A DNA stretch of 6,366 nucleotides from Planctomycetales bacterium (lineage in GTDB: Bacteria > Planctomycetota > Phycisphaerae > SM23-33): positions 1-6,366 of the forward strand of contig DAOWOP010000153.1 of the NCBI GenBank assembly GCA_030642005.1, written 5' to 3'. The stretch's first letter is position 1; each line of letters opens with the position of its first letter. The notes beneath the pieces are model-generated. The model was not told where the DNA came from. It ran no database searches and saw only the letters and a program-made list of their open reading frames with translations. Below are positions 1 to 6,323 of the stretch, in pieces. A program made the position numbers and the translations under genes.

Positions 1-1
1 A

Positions 2-472
2 CTTAGGTCCTTACCTCTGGCATATTTCCTGACATGGAGCACCTACGGAACCTGGCTTCATGGCGACCATCGCGGCTGGGTGAATAAACTCAATGCCTGT
101 CCCGAAACCGACTACGGCCCCCCCTGTGCGGGTCTGGAAGAATCGGCGAAACAGCGAATGAAATTCACAGAAGCGGCGCTGAATACCGAACAGAGGCAGA
201 TTGTTGAGCAATCTGTTACGGAAGTGTGTCGGTTTCGCCGGTGGGAGTTGTTCGTGGTGAACTGCAGGACGAATCACATCCATGTCGTCGTCAAGTGCGG
301 CGACATCAGGCCTGAAGCGGTGATGAATCAATTCAAGTCTTACGCGACGCGAGCACTGCGACAGCGAGGAGACTTTCAAAACAGAAGGGTTTGGACTCGT
401 GGCGGAAGCACGCGGTATATAAATACCGAGGATTCGCTTCCTGCTGCGATACGTTACGTAATGGAACAATGA
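2..472 (+). CDS. Y1 (IS200/REP-associated-like) HUH transposase, 5' end cut by window
   Basis: The product belongs to the Y1_Tnp superfamily of single-strand DNA transposases, which cut and rejoin DNA at hairpins through a tyrosine nucleophile. The frame is open from base 2. It reads PLAYFLTWSTYGTWLHGDHR before the first internal start (GTG at 80), and that is the typical N-terminus of this family, so the true start lies just outside the window and GTG-80 would delete conserved sequence. The HUH metal-binding motif is His-Ile-His at 275-283, inside NCRTNHIHVVV. The likely nucleophile is the Tyr at 455-457 in AAIRYVMEQ; family members I recall also end shortly after this tyrosine, so the C-terminus looks complete. 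The conserved FKSYATR and WTRGGS blocks are present. No partner gene such as tnpB is visible. A long perfect palindrome starts 19 nt after the stop, as expected for a REP-associated transposase. The family call is firm; activity and the RAYT subclass are inference. Confidence 0.85.
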   Translation, partial: LRSLPLAYFLTWSTYGTWLHGDHRGWVNKLNACPETDYGPPCAGLEESAKQRMKFTEAALNTEQRQIVEQSVTEVCRFRRWELFVVNCRTNHIHVVVKCGDIRPEAVMNQFKSYATRALRQRGDFQNRRVWTRGGSTRYINTEDSLPAAIRYVMEQ

Positions 473-491
473 TACAATGTATGGTAACACG

Positions 492-571
492 CTACGAGCC
501 GCGACCGTAAGGGAGCGGTCATACCGGGCGGAACGTCTATTCGACCGCTCCCTTACGGTCGCGGCTCGTAG
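492..571. repeat. Perfect 29-bp inverted repeat, REP/BIME-like element
   Basis: The arms are 492-520 and 543-571 and are exact reverse complements, separated by a 22-nt loop (521-542). The left arm begins CTACGAGCCGCGACCG and ends GGGAGCGGTC. Each arm can also fold alone through GACCG/CGGTC around an 8-nt loop, so the element looks like two REP units in opposite orientation. A GTAG tetranucleotide sits at 568-571, with its complement CTAC at 492-495; GTAG next to the hairpin is a recognition feature of E. coli REPs, though the geometry here may differ. The element lies 19 nt after the transposase stop and 5 nt after the operon's last stop. No T-run follows on either strand, so it is not a standard intrinsic terminator, but it could block or stabilise the 3' ends of both converging transcripts. 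Confidence 0.85.
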
Positions 572-576
572 GGAGA

Positions 577-2448
577 TTACTGCGGCTGTTTCGTCAGGTC
601 GAAGGCGACGCTGTAGGCCTCGCCGTCGAACTCGGTGTTCACCTTGAAGCCGGAGTTGTGAAAGATGGCGAGCATGGGCTTATTGACTGGCAGTACCTTG
701 GCGTAGAAGCGGTGGACACCGCGCTGCCGGGCGATCTTGGCCAGGTAGTCCATCAGGAACGTGCCCATCCCCTTTTGTTGCCATTCGTCCTGGACGATGA
801 ATGCGACCTCGGCGGCCTGGGTCTTGGGGTCGAGGAAGTACTGCGCAATGGCAACTATATCCTCACCAGTAGGGCTTGGCACGACGCCGACGATGGCAAT
901 GTCGCTGCGGTAGTCGATGTTGGTGAGTTTCTGCACGTCCTTGTGGGGGAAGGTCATCGTGTAAGTGAAGTACCGCGTATGGACGGACTGGTTGCTTAGT
1001 GAATAGAGCATTTCGCTCAAGGCCGGTTCGTCGGTGGGCTTGACGGGACGGAAGAAAATCTGCGTGCCGTCTTTGAGCGTGTCGTAACGTTCAAGTTCTT
1101 CGGGGTAGGCGACCTTGTCCCATGCCAGTTCAATCTGGTCCTGCGGGATATAATTCTGTGTTTTAGCGGCTTCGAGGAGTTCGTTCCTGAACTTCGGATG
1201 GGCGATATTAACCAGCGCCAGAACGCGTTCACGAATGCTCCTGCCGTGCAGATAGGCGATGCCGTACTCTGTAACGACATAGTGCACGTCGCCGCGGGTG
1301 GTAACGACGCCTGCGCCCTCGGTCAGGTGCGGGGCAATGCGGGAGACGGATTCGTCTCTGGCGGTGGAGGGCATGGCGATGATGGGCTTCCCGCCCCGAC
1401 TGCGGGCAGAGCCGCGAATGAAGTCCACCTGCCCGCCGATTCCGCTGTAGAACTTGTAGCCAAGCGAATCGGCGCAGACCTGCCCGGTAAGGTCGATCTC
1501 CAATGCGACGTTGATGCCTACCATCTTGTCGTGCCGGCTGATGACGAACGGATCATTGACGTACTCGGTGGGCCTGAAATCGAAAAACTGATTTCCGTCA
1601 ACGTAATCGTAGAGTTTTTGCGAACCCATGCAGAAACTGGCGACGATCTTTCCGCGATTAATCGTCTTTTTGGAGCAGGTTATCGCGCCGCATTCGATAA
1701 GGTCGATAATCCAGTCGCCGAACATTTCGGTATGGATGCCGAGTTCTTTTTTATCCTTGAGGTATTCTGCCAGCGCCTGTGGTATGCGCCCGATGCCGCA
1801 TTCGATTGTGCTGCCGTCCTCGACCAGGCGGGCGATGTTCTGTCCGATACGTCGAAGCGTCTCATTCGGTTCGGGAACCGGAACGGTGATAACAGGTTCG
1901 TCGTGCGGCACGAGCATGTCAATGAAGTTGGCGTGGATAAAACTGTCGCCCATCGTTCGCGGCATTTTGGAGTTGACCTGGGCGATGATGTACTTGGCGT
2001 TGGCGGTGGCGGACTTGACGATATCGACCGAAACGCCGAAACTGCACAGCCCGCTCGCGTCGGGCGGCGAGACCGATATCAACGCCACGTCGATGGGGAT
2101 TCGGCCTGTCTCGAACTCCCGCGGGATCGCCGACAGGAAAATCGGGGTGTAATCGCCGATACCTGCGTCCAGGGCATGCCGGACGTTGTCGGCGACGAAG
2201 AAACTGTTCATCTTGAATTTGTCGCGGAATTTCTCGTCGGCATAGGGCGCTGAACCCATCGTCAGCAGGTGAATGATACGGGCGTCGTAGATATTCCTGG
2301 AATACTCCACAAGCGAGTTGACAAGATACTGAGGTTGGGCGCATCCGGTGCCTATGAAGATGCTGTTTCCGGGCTTGATGAGTTTCATGGCCTCGGCGGC
2401 GGTTCCGATCCTGTCGGCAAACTTTTTCTTCCAGTCAAATTCCTGCAT
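577..2448 (-). CDS. Acetyl-CoA hydrolase/CoA-transferase fused to C-terminal GNAT acetyltransferase
   Basis: A 623-residue cytosolic fusion protein. Residues about 10-435 form a family I CoA-transferase of the acetyl-CoA hydrolase/4-hydroxybutyrate CoA-transferase (Cat1/AbfT) group, which moves CoA between an acyl-CoA and a carboxylic acid through a glutamyl-CoA intermediate. Visible family motifs are ECGIGRIP (217-223), GIHTEM with the predicted catalytic Glu241, GIGGQVDFIRG (336-346) and TEYGIAYLHGRSIRER (393-408). Residues about 460-620 are a GNAT domain resembling the one in Pat/PatZ-type protein acetyltransferases. It starts at IFFRPVKPTDEPAL, and the acetyl-CoA pyrophosphate loop QQKGMG is at 557-562. 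The ATG is preceded by GAGAAG with a 5-nt spacer (2454-2459) and lies 13 nt after the synthetase stop, so it is the last gene of the operon. Which acids are used, and whether the GNAT domain modifies proteins or a small molecule, cannot be read from sequence. Confidence 0.92.
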   Translation of the reverse strand: MQEFDWKKKFADRIGTAAEAMKLIKPGNSIFIGTGCAQPQYLVNSLVEYSRNIYDARIIHLLTMGSAPYADEKFRDKFKMNSFFVADNVRHALDAGIGDYTPIFLSAIPREFETGRIPIDVALISVSPPDASGLCSFGVSVDIVKSATANAKYIIAQVNSKMPRTMGDSFIHANFIDMLVPHDEPVITVPVPEPNETLRRIGQNIARLVEDGSTIECGIGRIPQALAEYLKDKKELGIHTEMFGDWIIDLIECGAITCSKKTINRGKIVASFCMGSQKLYDYVDGNQFFDFRPTEYVNDPFVISRHDKMVGINVALEIDLTGQVCADSLGYKFYSGIGGQVDFIRGSARSRGGKPIIAMPSTARDESVSRIAPHLTEGAGVVTTRGDVHYVVTEYGIAYLHGRSIRERVLALVNIAHPKFRNELLEAAKTQNYIPQDQIELAWDKVAYPEELERYDTLKDGTQIFFRPVKPTDEPALSEMLYSLSNQSVHTRYFTYTMTFPHKDVQKLTNIDYRSDIAIVGVVPSPTGEDIVAIAQYFLDPKTQAAEVAFIVQDEWQQKGMGTFLMDYLAKIARQRGVHRFYAKVLPVNKPMLAIFHNSGFKVNTEFDGEAYSVAFDLTKQPQ

Positions 2449-2461
2449 GTTTTCTTCTCGG

Positions 2462-4561
2462 TCAGAGTTTTTCTACGCTGATTCGGGCGTCCACGGCGAT
2501 GGGCGTTGTGCCTTCGACGCCGACGATGAAAGGGTTAATGTCCATTTCCTGAATCTGTGGGAACGCTGTTACCAATTGGCTGAGCCTTTGGAGGCCTTCG
2601 GCGATAGCGTCGATATCGACGCCCTCCTTGCCTCGGAACCCTTTTAGAATCTGATACGTCTTCGTGCGGACGAGCATTTCCTTGGCCTCGGAAGCCGTTA
2701 TCGGTGCAAGATAGAACGCCACGTCCTTGAGCACCTCGACTGTAACGCCGCCCATACCGAACATCAGCAGCGGGCCGAAATGCGGATCGCGATTCATTCC
2801 AAGTATTACTTCCTTGCCGCCGCTGCACATCTCCTGAACCAGTACGCCGAGGATGTCGGCGTCGGGCGCCTTCTTGGGGATGCGGTACATCATCAGGTCG
2901 AAGGCGTCCATTACCTGCTGTGGGCCGGTCAGACCGGTCCTGACGCCGCCGACATCCGACTTGTGGAGGATGTCCGGCGACCAGATTTTCATCACGACCG
3001 GGTATCCGAGTTGATCGGCGATGTTCGCCGCCTGCTTGGCGGTCATGGCGACCGTTCCTTTGGGCGTTACGAATCCGTATGCCTCCAGAATCTCTTTGGA
3101 TTCCATTTCCGGTATTTCACGAACGCCCTGCCGCAGGTGCCTGTCGATGATATGCTCAACTTTACGGCGGTTGACGGCAAAGAGTTTTATGACGCGCTTA
3201 GGCCTGGATCGCCAGCAGACATATTTGTTCATTACTTCAACGGTTGTTACGGCGCTTTCGGGGGAATCGTATTGAGGGATTTTACCTCTGCGCAGGATAC
3301 GAATTGCTTCGGCGACCTTCTGTCCGCCGAGGAAGCAGGCAAGCACGGGTTTGGCGGGTTTTTCAGCGGCGGTTTTGACGATCGCCTCGGCGACGCCGGC
3401 GCAATCCGTCATTGCCTGCGGCGTCAGCAGAATTATAACGGTATTCACGCTGGGATCGTCGAGGATGACGTCAAGTGCGAATTCGTACCGGTCGGGCATG
3501 GCGTCGCCCAGGACGTCAATCGGGTTGTTGACATTAGCCGCCGCGGGTAGGTTGGAAGCCAGCCTATTAATCGTTTCGTCGGTCAATTTTGCGAAGGTCA
3601 GTCCCCTTCGTTCGATTGCATCGGCGGCCATAATGCCCGGACCGCCGGCATTGGTGATGACCGCGATGCTCGCCCCGGAAGGCAAAGGCTGATCGACGAA
3701 GGCCTGGGCGTAATCGAACTGCGTCTTTATGGAGTCGCAACGGATAATGCCGGACCGGTGGAACCCGACATCGTAGGCCGTTTCACTACCTGCCAGAGAC
3801 CCGGTGTGTGAGGACGCCGCCTTGGCGCCGGCGCCTGTGCCGCCTGATTTTATCAGCAGTATAGGCTTTTTCTGCGAGATAAGTTCCGCCTGGCGTACGA
3901 AATCGTCGCCATTTGTGATACTTTCCAGATAGCCTGCGATAACTTTTGTCCCGTCGTCCTGGCCGAGCGCCTTGATAACATCAAGTTCGTCAACATCGAT
4001 CTTGTTGCCGATGCTGACAAGTGCGCTGAAACCGATATCGTTTGCCTTTGCCATGTCGAGGATCGCCGTAACCAGAGCGCCGGACTGCGAGATGTATCCG
4101 ATGTGCCCGATCCTCGGCAGGTCGCCGCCAAAACTCGCGTTGAGACAACTGCCCGGAACCATAATGCCCAGACAGTTAGGCCCGACAATTCGAATCCTTG
4201 CGCTTTTTGCGATCTGAAGGACCGACTGTTCGAGTTCTTTGCCTTCTTTGCCGACTTCTTTGAAACCGGCAGTGATGATTATCACCGATTTTACACCCGC
4301 GCCGGCGCATTCCTGCATTACCGCAGGCACGGCCTTGGCCGGCACGACGATCACTACCAACTCCGGCGCCTGGCCGATCGATTTGAGGTCGGGGTAACAG
4401 CGGAGCGATTCCACTTCGTTGGCCTTAGGGTTAACCGGATAGATGTCTCCCCTAAACCCGCCGGTAATCAGGCCTGCGACGATCTCGTGGCCGACTTTGC
4501 CTTTCTGCCGGGACGCACCGACGACCGCGACGGATTTCGGATTGAAAAACGATTTTAGCAT
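2462..4561 (-). CDS. ADP-forming acetate/acyl-CoA synthetase, fused alpha-beta subunits
   Basis: A 699-residue NDP-forming acyl-CoA synthetase that interconverts acyl-CoA + ADP + Pi with acid + ATP + CoA. It has the alpha-beta order of bacterial single-chain enzymes. A CoA-binding Rossmann domain (about 5-135; SVAVVGASRQKGKVG) is followed by a succinyl-CoA-synthetase-like domain (about 150-290) with the phosphorylated His252 in SSHTGSLAG. Glu213 in YLES lies 39 residues before it, the same spacing as alpha-Glu218/His257 in the Pyrococcus enzyme. A third ligase domain (about 295-465) precedes an ATP-grasp domain (about 480-699) with the second phospho-relay His533 in ILHKSDVGGV, the nucleotide region GMNRDPHFGP and the metal-binding end EMDINPF. 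Unlike Pat/PatZ proteins it has no GNAT tail; a GNAT domain is instead on the next protein. Its ATG overlaps the deacetylase stop by 7 nt. Acetate is the default substrate; propionate, branched or aryl acids are possible. Confidence 0.93.
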   Translation of the reverse strand: MLKSFFNPKSVAVVGASRQKGKVGHEIVAGLITGGFRGDIYPVNPKANEVESLRCYPDLKSIGQAPELVVIVVPAKAVPAVMQECAGAGVKSVIIITAGFKEVGKEGKELEQSVLQIAKSARIRIVGPNCLGIMVPGSCLNASFGGDLPRIGHIGYISQSGALVTAILDMAKANDIGFSALVSIGNKIDVDELDVIKALGQDDGTKVIAGYLESITNGDDFVRQAELISQKKPILLIKSGGTGAGAKAASSHTGSLAGSETAYDVGFHRSGIIRCDSIKTQFDYAQAFVDQPLPSGASIAVITNAGGPGIMAADAIERRGLTFAKLTDETINRLASNLPAAANVNNPIDVLGDAMPDRYEFALDVILDDPSVNTVIILLTPQAMTDCAGVAEAIVKTAAEKPAKPVLACFLGGQKVAEAIRILRRGKIPQYDSPESAVTTVEVMNKYVCWRSRPKRVIKLFAVNRRKVEHIIDRHLRQGVREIPEMESKEILEAYGFVTPKGTVAMTAKQAANIADQLGYPVVMKIWSPDILHKSDVGGVRTGLTGPQQVMDAFDLMMYRIPKKAPDADILGVLVQEMCSGGKEVILGMNRDPHFGPLLMFGMGGVTVEVLKDVAFYLAPITASEAKEMLVRTKTYQILKGFRGKEGVDIDAIAEGLQRLSQLVTAFPQIQEMDINPFIVGVEGTTPIAVDARISVEKL
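4555..4561 (-). other. ATGCTAA stop/start overlap between deacetylase and synthetase
   Basis: The - strand sequence ATGCTAA contains both the synthetase start (ATG) and the deacetylase stop (TAA) in different frames. Only a weak Shine-Dalgarno-like sequence precedes it, so terminating ribosomes probably reinitiate and keep the two proteins at linked levels. Confidence 0.75.
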
Positions 4562-5703
4562 GTTGTTAATCCATGAAAAGGAAATACGTCAGACACAATC
4601 TTCTCTATTGTAGCATTTATGGCTGGGTCCACCACCCTCCGCTGCCGAGCGTCAGTTACCAGCATACGGTCTCTCAAGCCGCCTTGCCAGTCTGTGCTTT
4701 CGAGCATGACGCCCCCGAGGCCGAGGGTCATCTCGTCCGTTCCGTCGTCGGCACCGGCCAGGATGCTCCACGCCAGCGCCCAGCCGCGGGCGGTGTTCTC
4801 GATGTTATATCCGCCGCCGCCGACCGCAAGGATCGGTTTGCCGAAATCGAGCACGGACCGGACCACCTCGGCGTAGGCGTTGTTGGTCAAATTCAGGTGG
4901 GCCAGCGGGTCGCCGGCTAGGCAGTCCATACCCAGTTCCAGCATGATTACGTCCGGATCGTACGCGCCTATCAGCGGCAGCGCGACGGCGCGGAAGGCCT
5001 TAAGATAAGCATCGTCATAGGTCTCGGCGGGTAAGGGGACGTTAACGGTATAGCCTTTTCCCTCGCCGGCGCCGATTTCATCTTCGAAACCCGTGCCGGG
5101 AAACAGCGTCTTGCCGCTTTCGTGAAACGACAGCGTTATTACGTCGGACCGTTCGTAGAACGTATCCTGCACGCCGTCGCAGTGGTGGACATCGACGTCG
5201 AGGAAGAGCACTCGCTTACCCCCAGCCGACAGGTGCATGCAGGCCAGCACCACGTCATTGATGTAACAGAAGCCGGACGCTTCTGCAGGATGAGCGTGGT
5301 GATACCCGCCGGATGGGTTGAACGCCACGTCAACCTCGCCGGAAAGGAGCATCTTCGCACCCATAAGTGTAGCGCCGCAGGCCAGGGCGGCGTATTCATA
5401 CAGGCCGATGAATACGGGACACTCATGCGTGCCCAGACCCATGTGCAGGCCCTCTACGTCCAGGTCTCCCGCCGATGCCTTTTTCAGCACGTCGAGGTAT
5501 TCGGATGTGTGAAATGTTTCGAGTGTAGGCCTGTCGGCGGGTTCGGGAGCGACTTGACGCCGGCCTTGGCCTGAAAGCAGATCCATGGAAGCCGCTATCC
5601 TGCGAGCCTTCCCGGCCCGGGCCGTACTGAAAGGACAGTCGGGCGGATAGTGGTAATTCTCGATTTCGTCGGAATGTATAAAAACAGCCTTGGTCGGGTT
5701 CAT
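4555..5703 (-). CDS. acuC: AcuC-type class I histone-deacetylase-fold lysine deacetylase
   Basis: A 382-residue Zn-dependent deacetylase of the arginase/HDAC fold, near the usual AcuC length. The active site is complete by comparison with human class I HDACs: tandem His135-His136 in GGYHHA, zinc ligands Asp171 and His173 in LDVDVHHCDGV and Asp260 in GMDCLAGD, and the transition-state Tyr299 in GGGGYNIENTAR. ASGFCYIND and LFPGTG are also conserved. One difference from HDAC1 is Cys175, where HDAC1 has Gly (HHCDG against HHGDG). In Bacillus, AcuC removes acetyl groups from the AMP-forming acetyl-CoA synthetase; here the overlapping downstream gene is an ADP-forming synthetase, so a role in acyl-CoA control is plausible but the substrate is unknown. 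An acetylpolyamine or other amide substrate is an alternative. ATG-5703 lies 4 nt after the upstream stop and has no strong Shine-Dalgarno, which suggests translational coupling. Confidence 0.9.
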   Translation of the reverse strand: MNPTKAVFIHSDEIENYHYPPDCPFSTARAGKARRIAASMDLLSGQGRRQVAPEPADRPTLETFHTSEYLDVLKKASAGDLDVEGLHMGLGTHECPVFIGLYEYAALACGATLMGAKMLLSGEVDVAFNPSGGYHHAHPAEASGFCYINDVVLACMHLSAGGKRVLFLDVDVHHCDGVQDTFYERSDVITLSFHESGKTLFPGTGFEDEIGAGEGKGYTVNVPLPAETYDDAYLKAFRAVALPLIGAYDPDVIMLELGMDCLAGDPLAHLNLTNNAYAEVVRSVLDFGKPILAVGGGGYNIENTARGWALAWSILAGADDGTDEMTLGLGGVMLESTDWQGGLRDRMLVTDARQRRVVDPAINATIEKIVSDVFPFHGLTTC

Positions 5704-5707
5704 TGGA

Positions 5708-6244
5708 CTATTTCACGATGCGGAGGATCGCCTTGAATCTATCGCCCTCGGCTACCTTCAGCAACTCAAACAACGCGGTCTCTACGCTTGTGATGCCTGC
5801 GCCGGCGTCTTTCATTTTCGCCAGGCCGACGTCTTTATTGCCCGCTGTGCGGGATGAGACGGCGTCGGCGACCACGTGAACCTCATAATCACGCTCAAGT
5901 AAATCAATGGCTGTCTGGTACACGCAGACGTGCGTCTCAATGCCGCAAAGCAGTACCTGGCGGCGGTTCAGTTTTTCCAGTTCTTCGACGAAACGCCTCT
6001 CGCCGCAGCAACTGAAACTGACCTTGGCTATCGGCTTGCCGGAAAGCAGTTCGGCGATTTCGCCGACGGTCGGGCCGAGGCCGGCGGGGTTCTGCTCGGC
6101 CCAGATAATCGGGACCCCCAGAACGCCTGCGGCCTGTATGAGTTTCCTGATATTCTCGAACAGCCCGGCCTTTTCGTGCATCGACTGCGCCAGTTTCCCC
6201 TGCACGTCAATCACCACCAGAAGCGTATTGTCAACCTCAAGCAT
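5708..6244 (-). CDS. Isochorismatase-family cysteine hydrolase
   Basis: A 178-residue cytosolic hydrolase, the usual size for stand-alone members of the isochorismatase-like (cysteine hydrolase) superfamily. The Asp-Lys-Cys triad is intact: Asp13 in LLVVIDVQGKL, Lys74 in PIAKVSFSCC and Cys107 in GIETHVCVYQ, the last preceded by the family's cis-peptide segment. The ETHVCVYQTAIDLLERDY stretch resembles the YcaC/ISOC1-like subgroup rather than EntB, and there is no aryl-carrier domain and no siderophore gene nearby, so true isochorismatase activity is unlikely. Members of the superfamily hydrolyse amides such as nicotinamide or carbamoyl compounds; the substrate here is unknown. It is the first gene of the operon, with AAAGGA ending 8 nt before the ATG, and the deacetylase follows after only 4 nt. 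Its link to acyl-CoA metabolism is inferred from position alone. Confidence 0.87.
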   Translation of the reverse strand: MLEVDNTLLVVIDVQGKLAQSMHEKAGLFENIRKLIQAAGVLGVPIIWAEQNPAGLGPTVGEIAELLSGKPIAKVSFSCCGERRFVEELEKLNRRQVLLCGIETHVCVYQTAIDLLERDYEVHVVADAVSSRTAGNKDVGLAKMKDAGAGITSVETALFELLKVAEGDRFKAILRIVK

Positions 6245-6252
6245 CGAGTCAA

Positions 6253-6259
6253 TCCTTTC
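6253..6259 (-). promoter_or_regulatory. Shine-Dalgarno site of the first operon gene
   Basis: On the - strand this reads GAAAGGA, with 8 nt to the ATG at 6244. It is the clearest ribosome binding site in the operon and supports ATG-6244 as the start. The two middle genes lack comparable sites and probably depend on coupling. Confidence 0.65.
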
Positions 6260-6267
6260 GGGATTTA

Positions 6268-6281
6268 GTAATCGGTAATCG
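6268..6281. repeat. Tandem 7-bp repeat in the operon leader
   Basis: Two exact head-to-tail copies of GTAATCG (6268-6274 and 6275-6281) lie between the leader and the Shine-Dalgarno site, followed by GGTTTTTT on the + strand. They may be a slippage product or a small regulator site; nothing in the sequence decides between these. Confidence 0.45.
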
Positions 6282-6323
6282 GTTTTTTCCTAGTCCCTAA
6301 TATGACATCGCTACTTACTTTTT

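Larger units (their letters stand above)
6245..6323 (-). other. Operon leader and probable promoter region
   Basis: This non-coding stretch lies between the first operon gene and the edge repeat. It must hold the 5' untranslated region and probably the promoter. A CATATT box on the - strand near 6299-6304 could be a -10 element, but no convincing -35 sits 16-18 nt upstream, so no promoter is assigned. No riboswitch-like fold was seen. Confidence 0.35.

Noticed and set aside
80..82. GTG as the start of the transposase
   Set aside because: The frame stays open upstream to the window edge and encodes the conserved family N-terminus, so the real start is further upstream.
11..490. Open frame of 159 codons on the - strand
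   Set aside because: Antisense to the Y1 transposase, whose HUH and tyrosine motifs are clear on the + strand. No motif was seen in the - strand reading.
492..571. Intrinsic terminator
   Set aside because: The stem is strong, but no T-run follows it on either strand, and the 22-nt loop and paired-arm structure fit a REP/BIME-like element better.
1198..2253. Long open frame (351 codons) on the + strand
   Set aside because: It lies wholly antisense to the CoA-transferase, whose catalytic motifs are unmistakable. Its translation is rich in Asp, Gly and Val with no recognisable domain, as expected for a shadow frame of GC-rich coding DNA.
2780..3550. Open frame of 256 codons on the + strand
   Set aside because: Antisense to the ADP-forming synthetase with no family motif; a shadow frame.
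5708..6244. True isochorismatase of siderophore synthesis (EntB-like)
   Set aside because: There is no carrier-protein domain and no siderophore gene nearby, and the sequence is closer to the YcaC/ISOC1-type hydrolases.
6299..6304. Sigma70 -10 box for the operon
   Set aside because: CATATT on the - strand is a fair match, but no acceptable -35 box lies at the right distance, so it was not called as a promoter.
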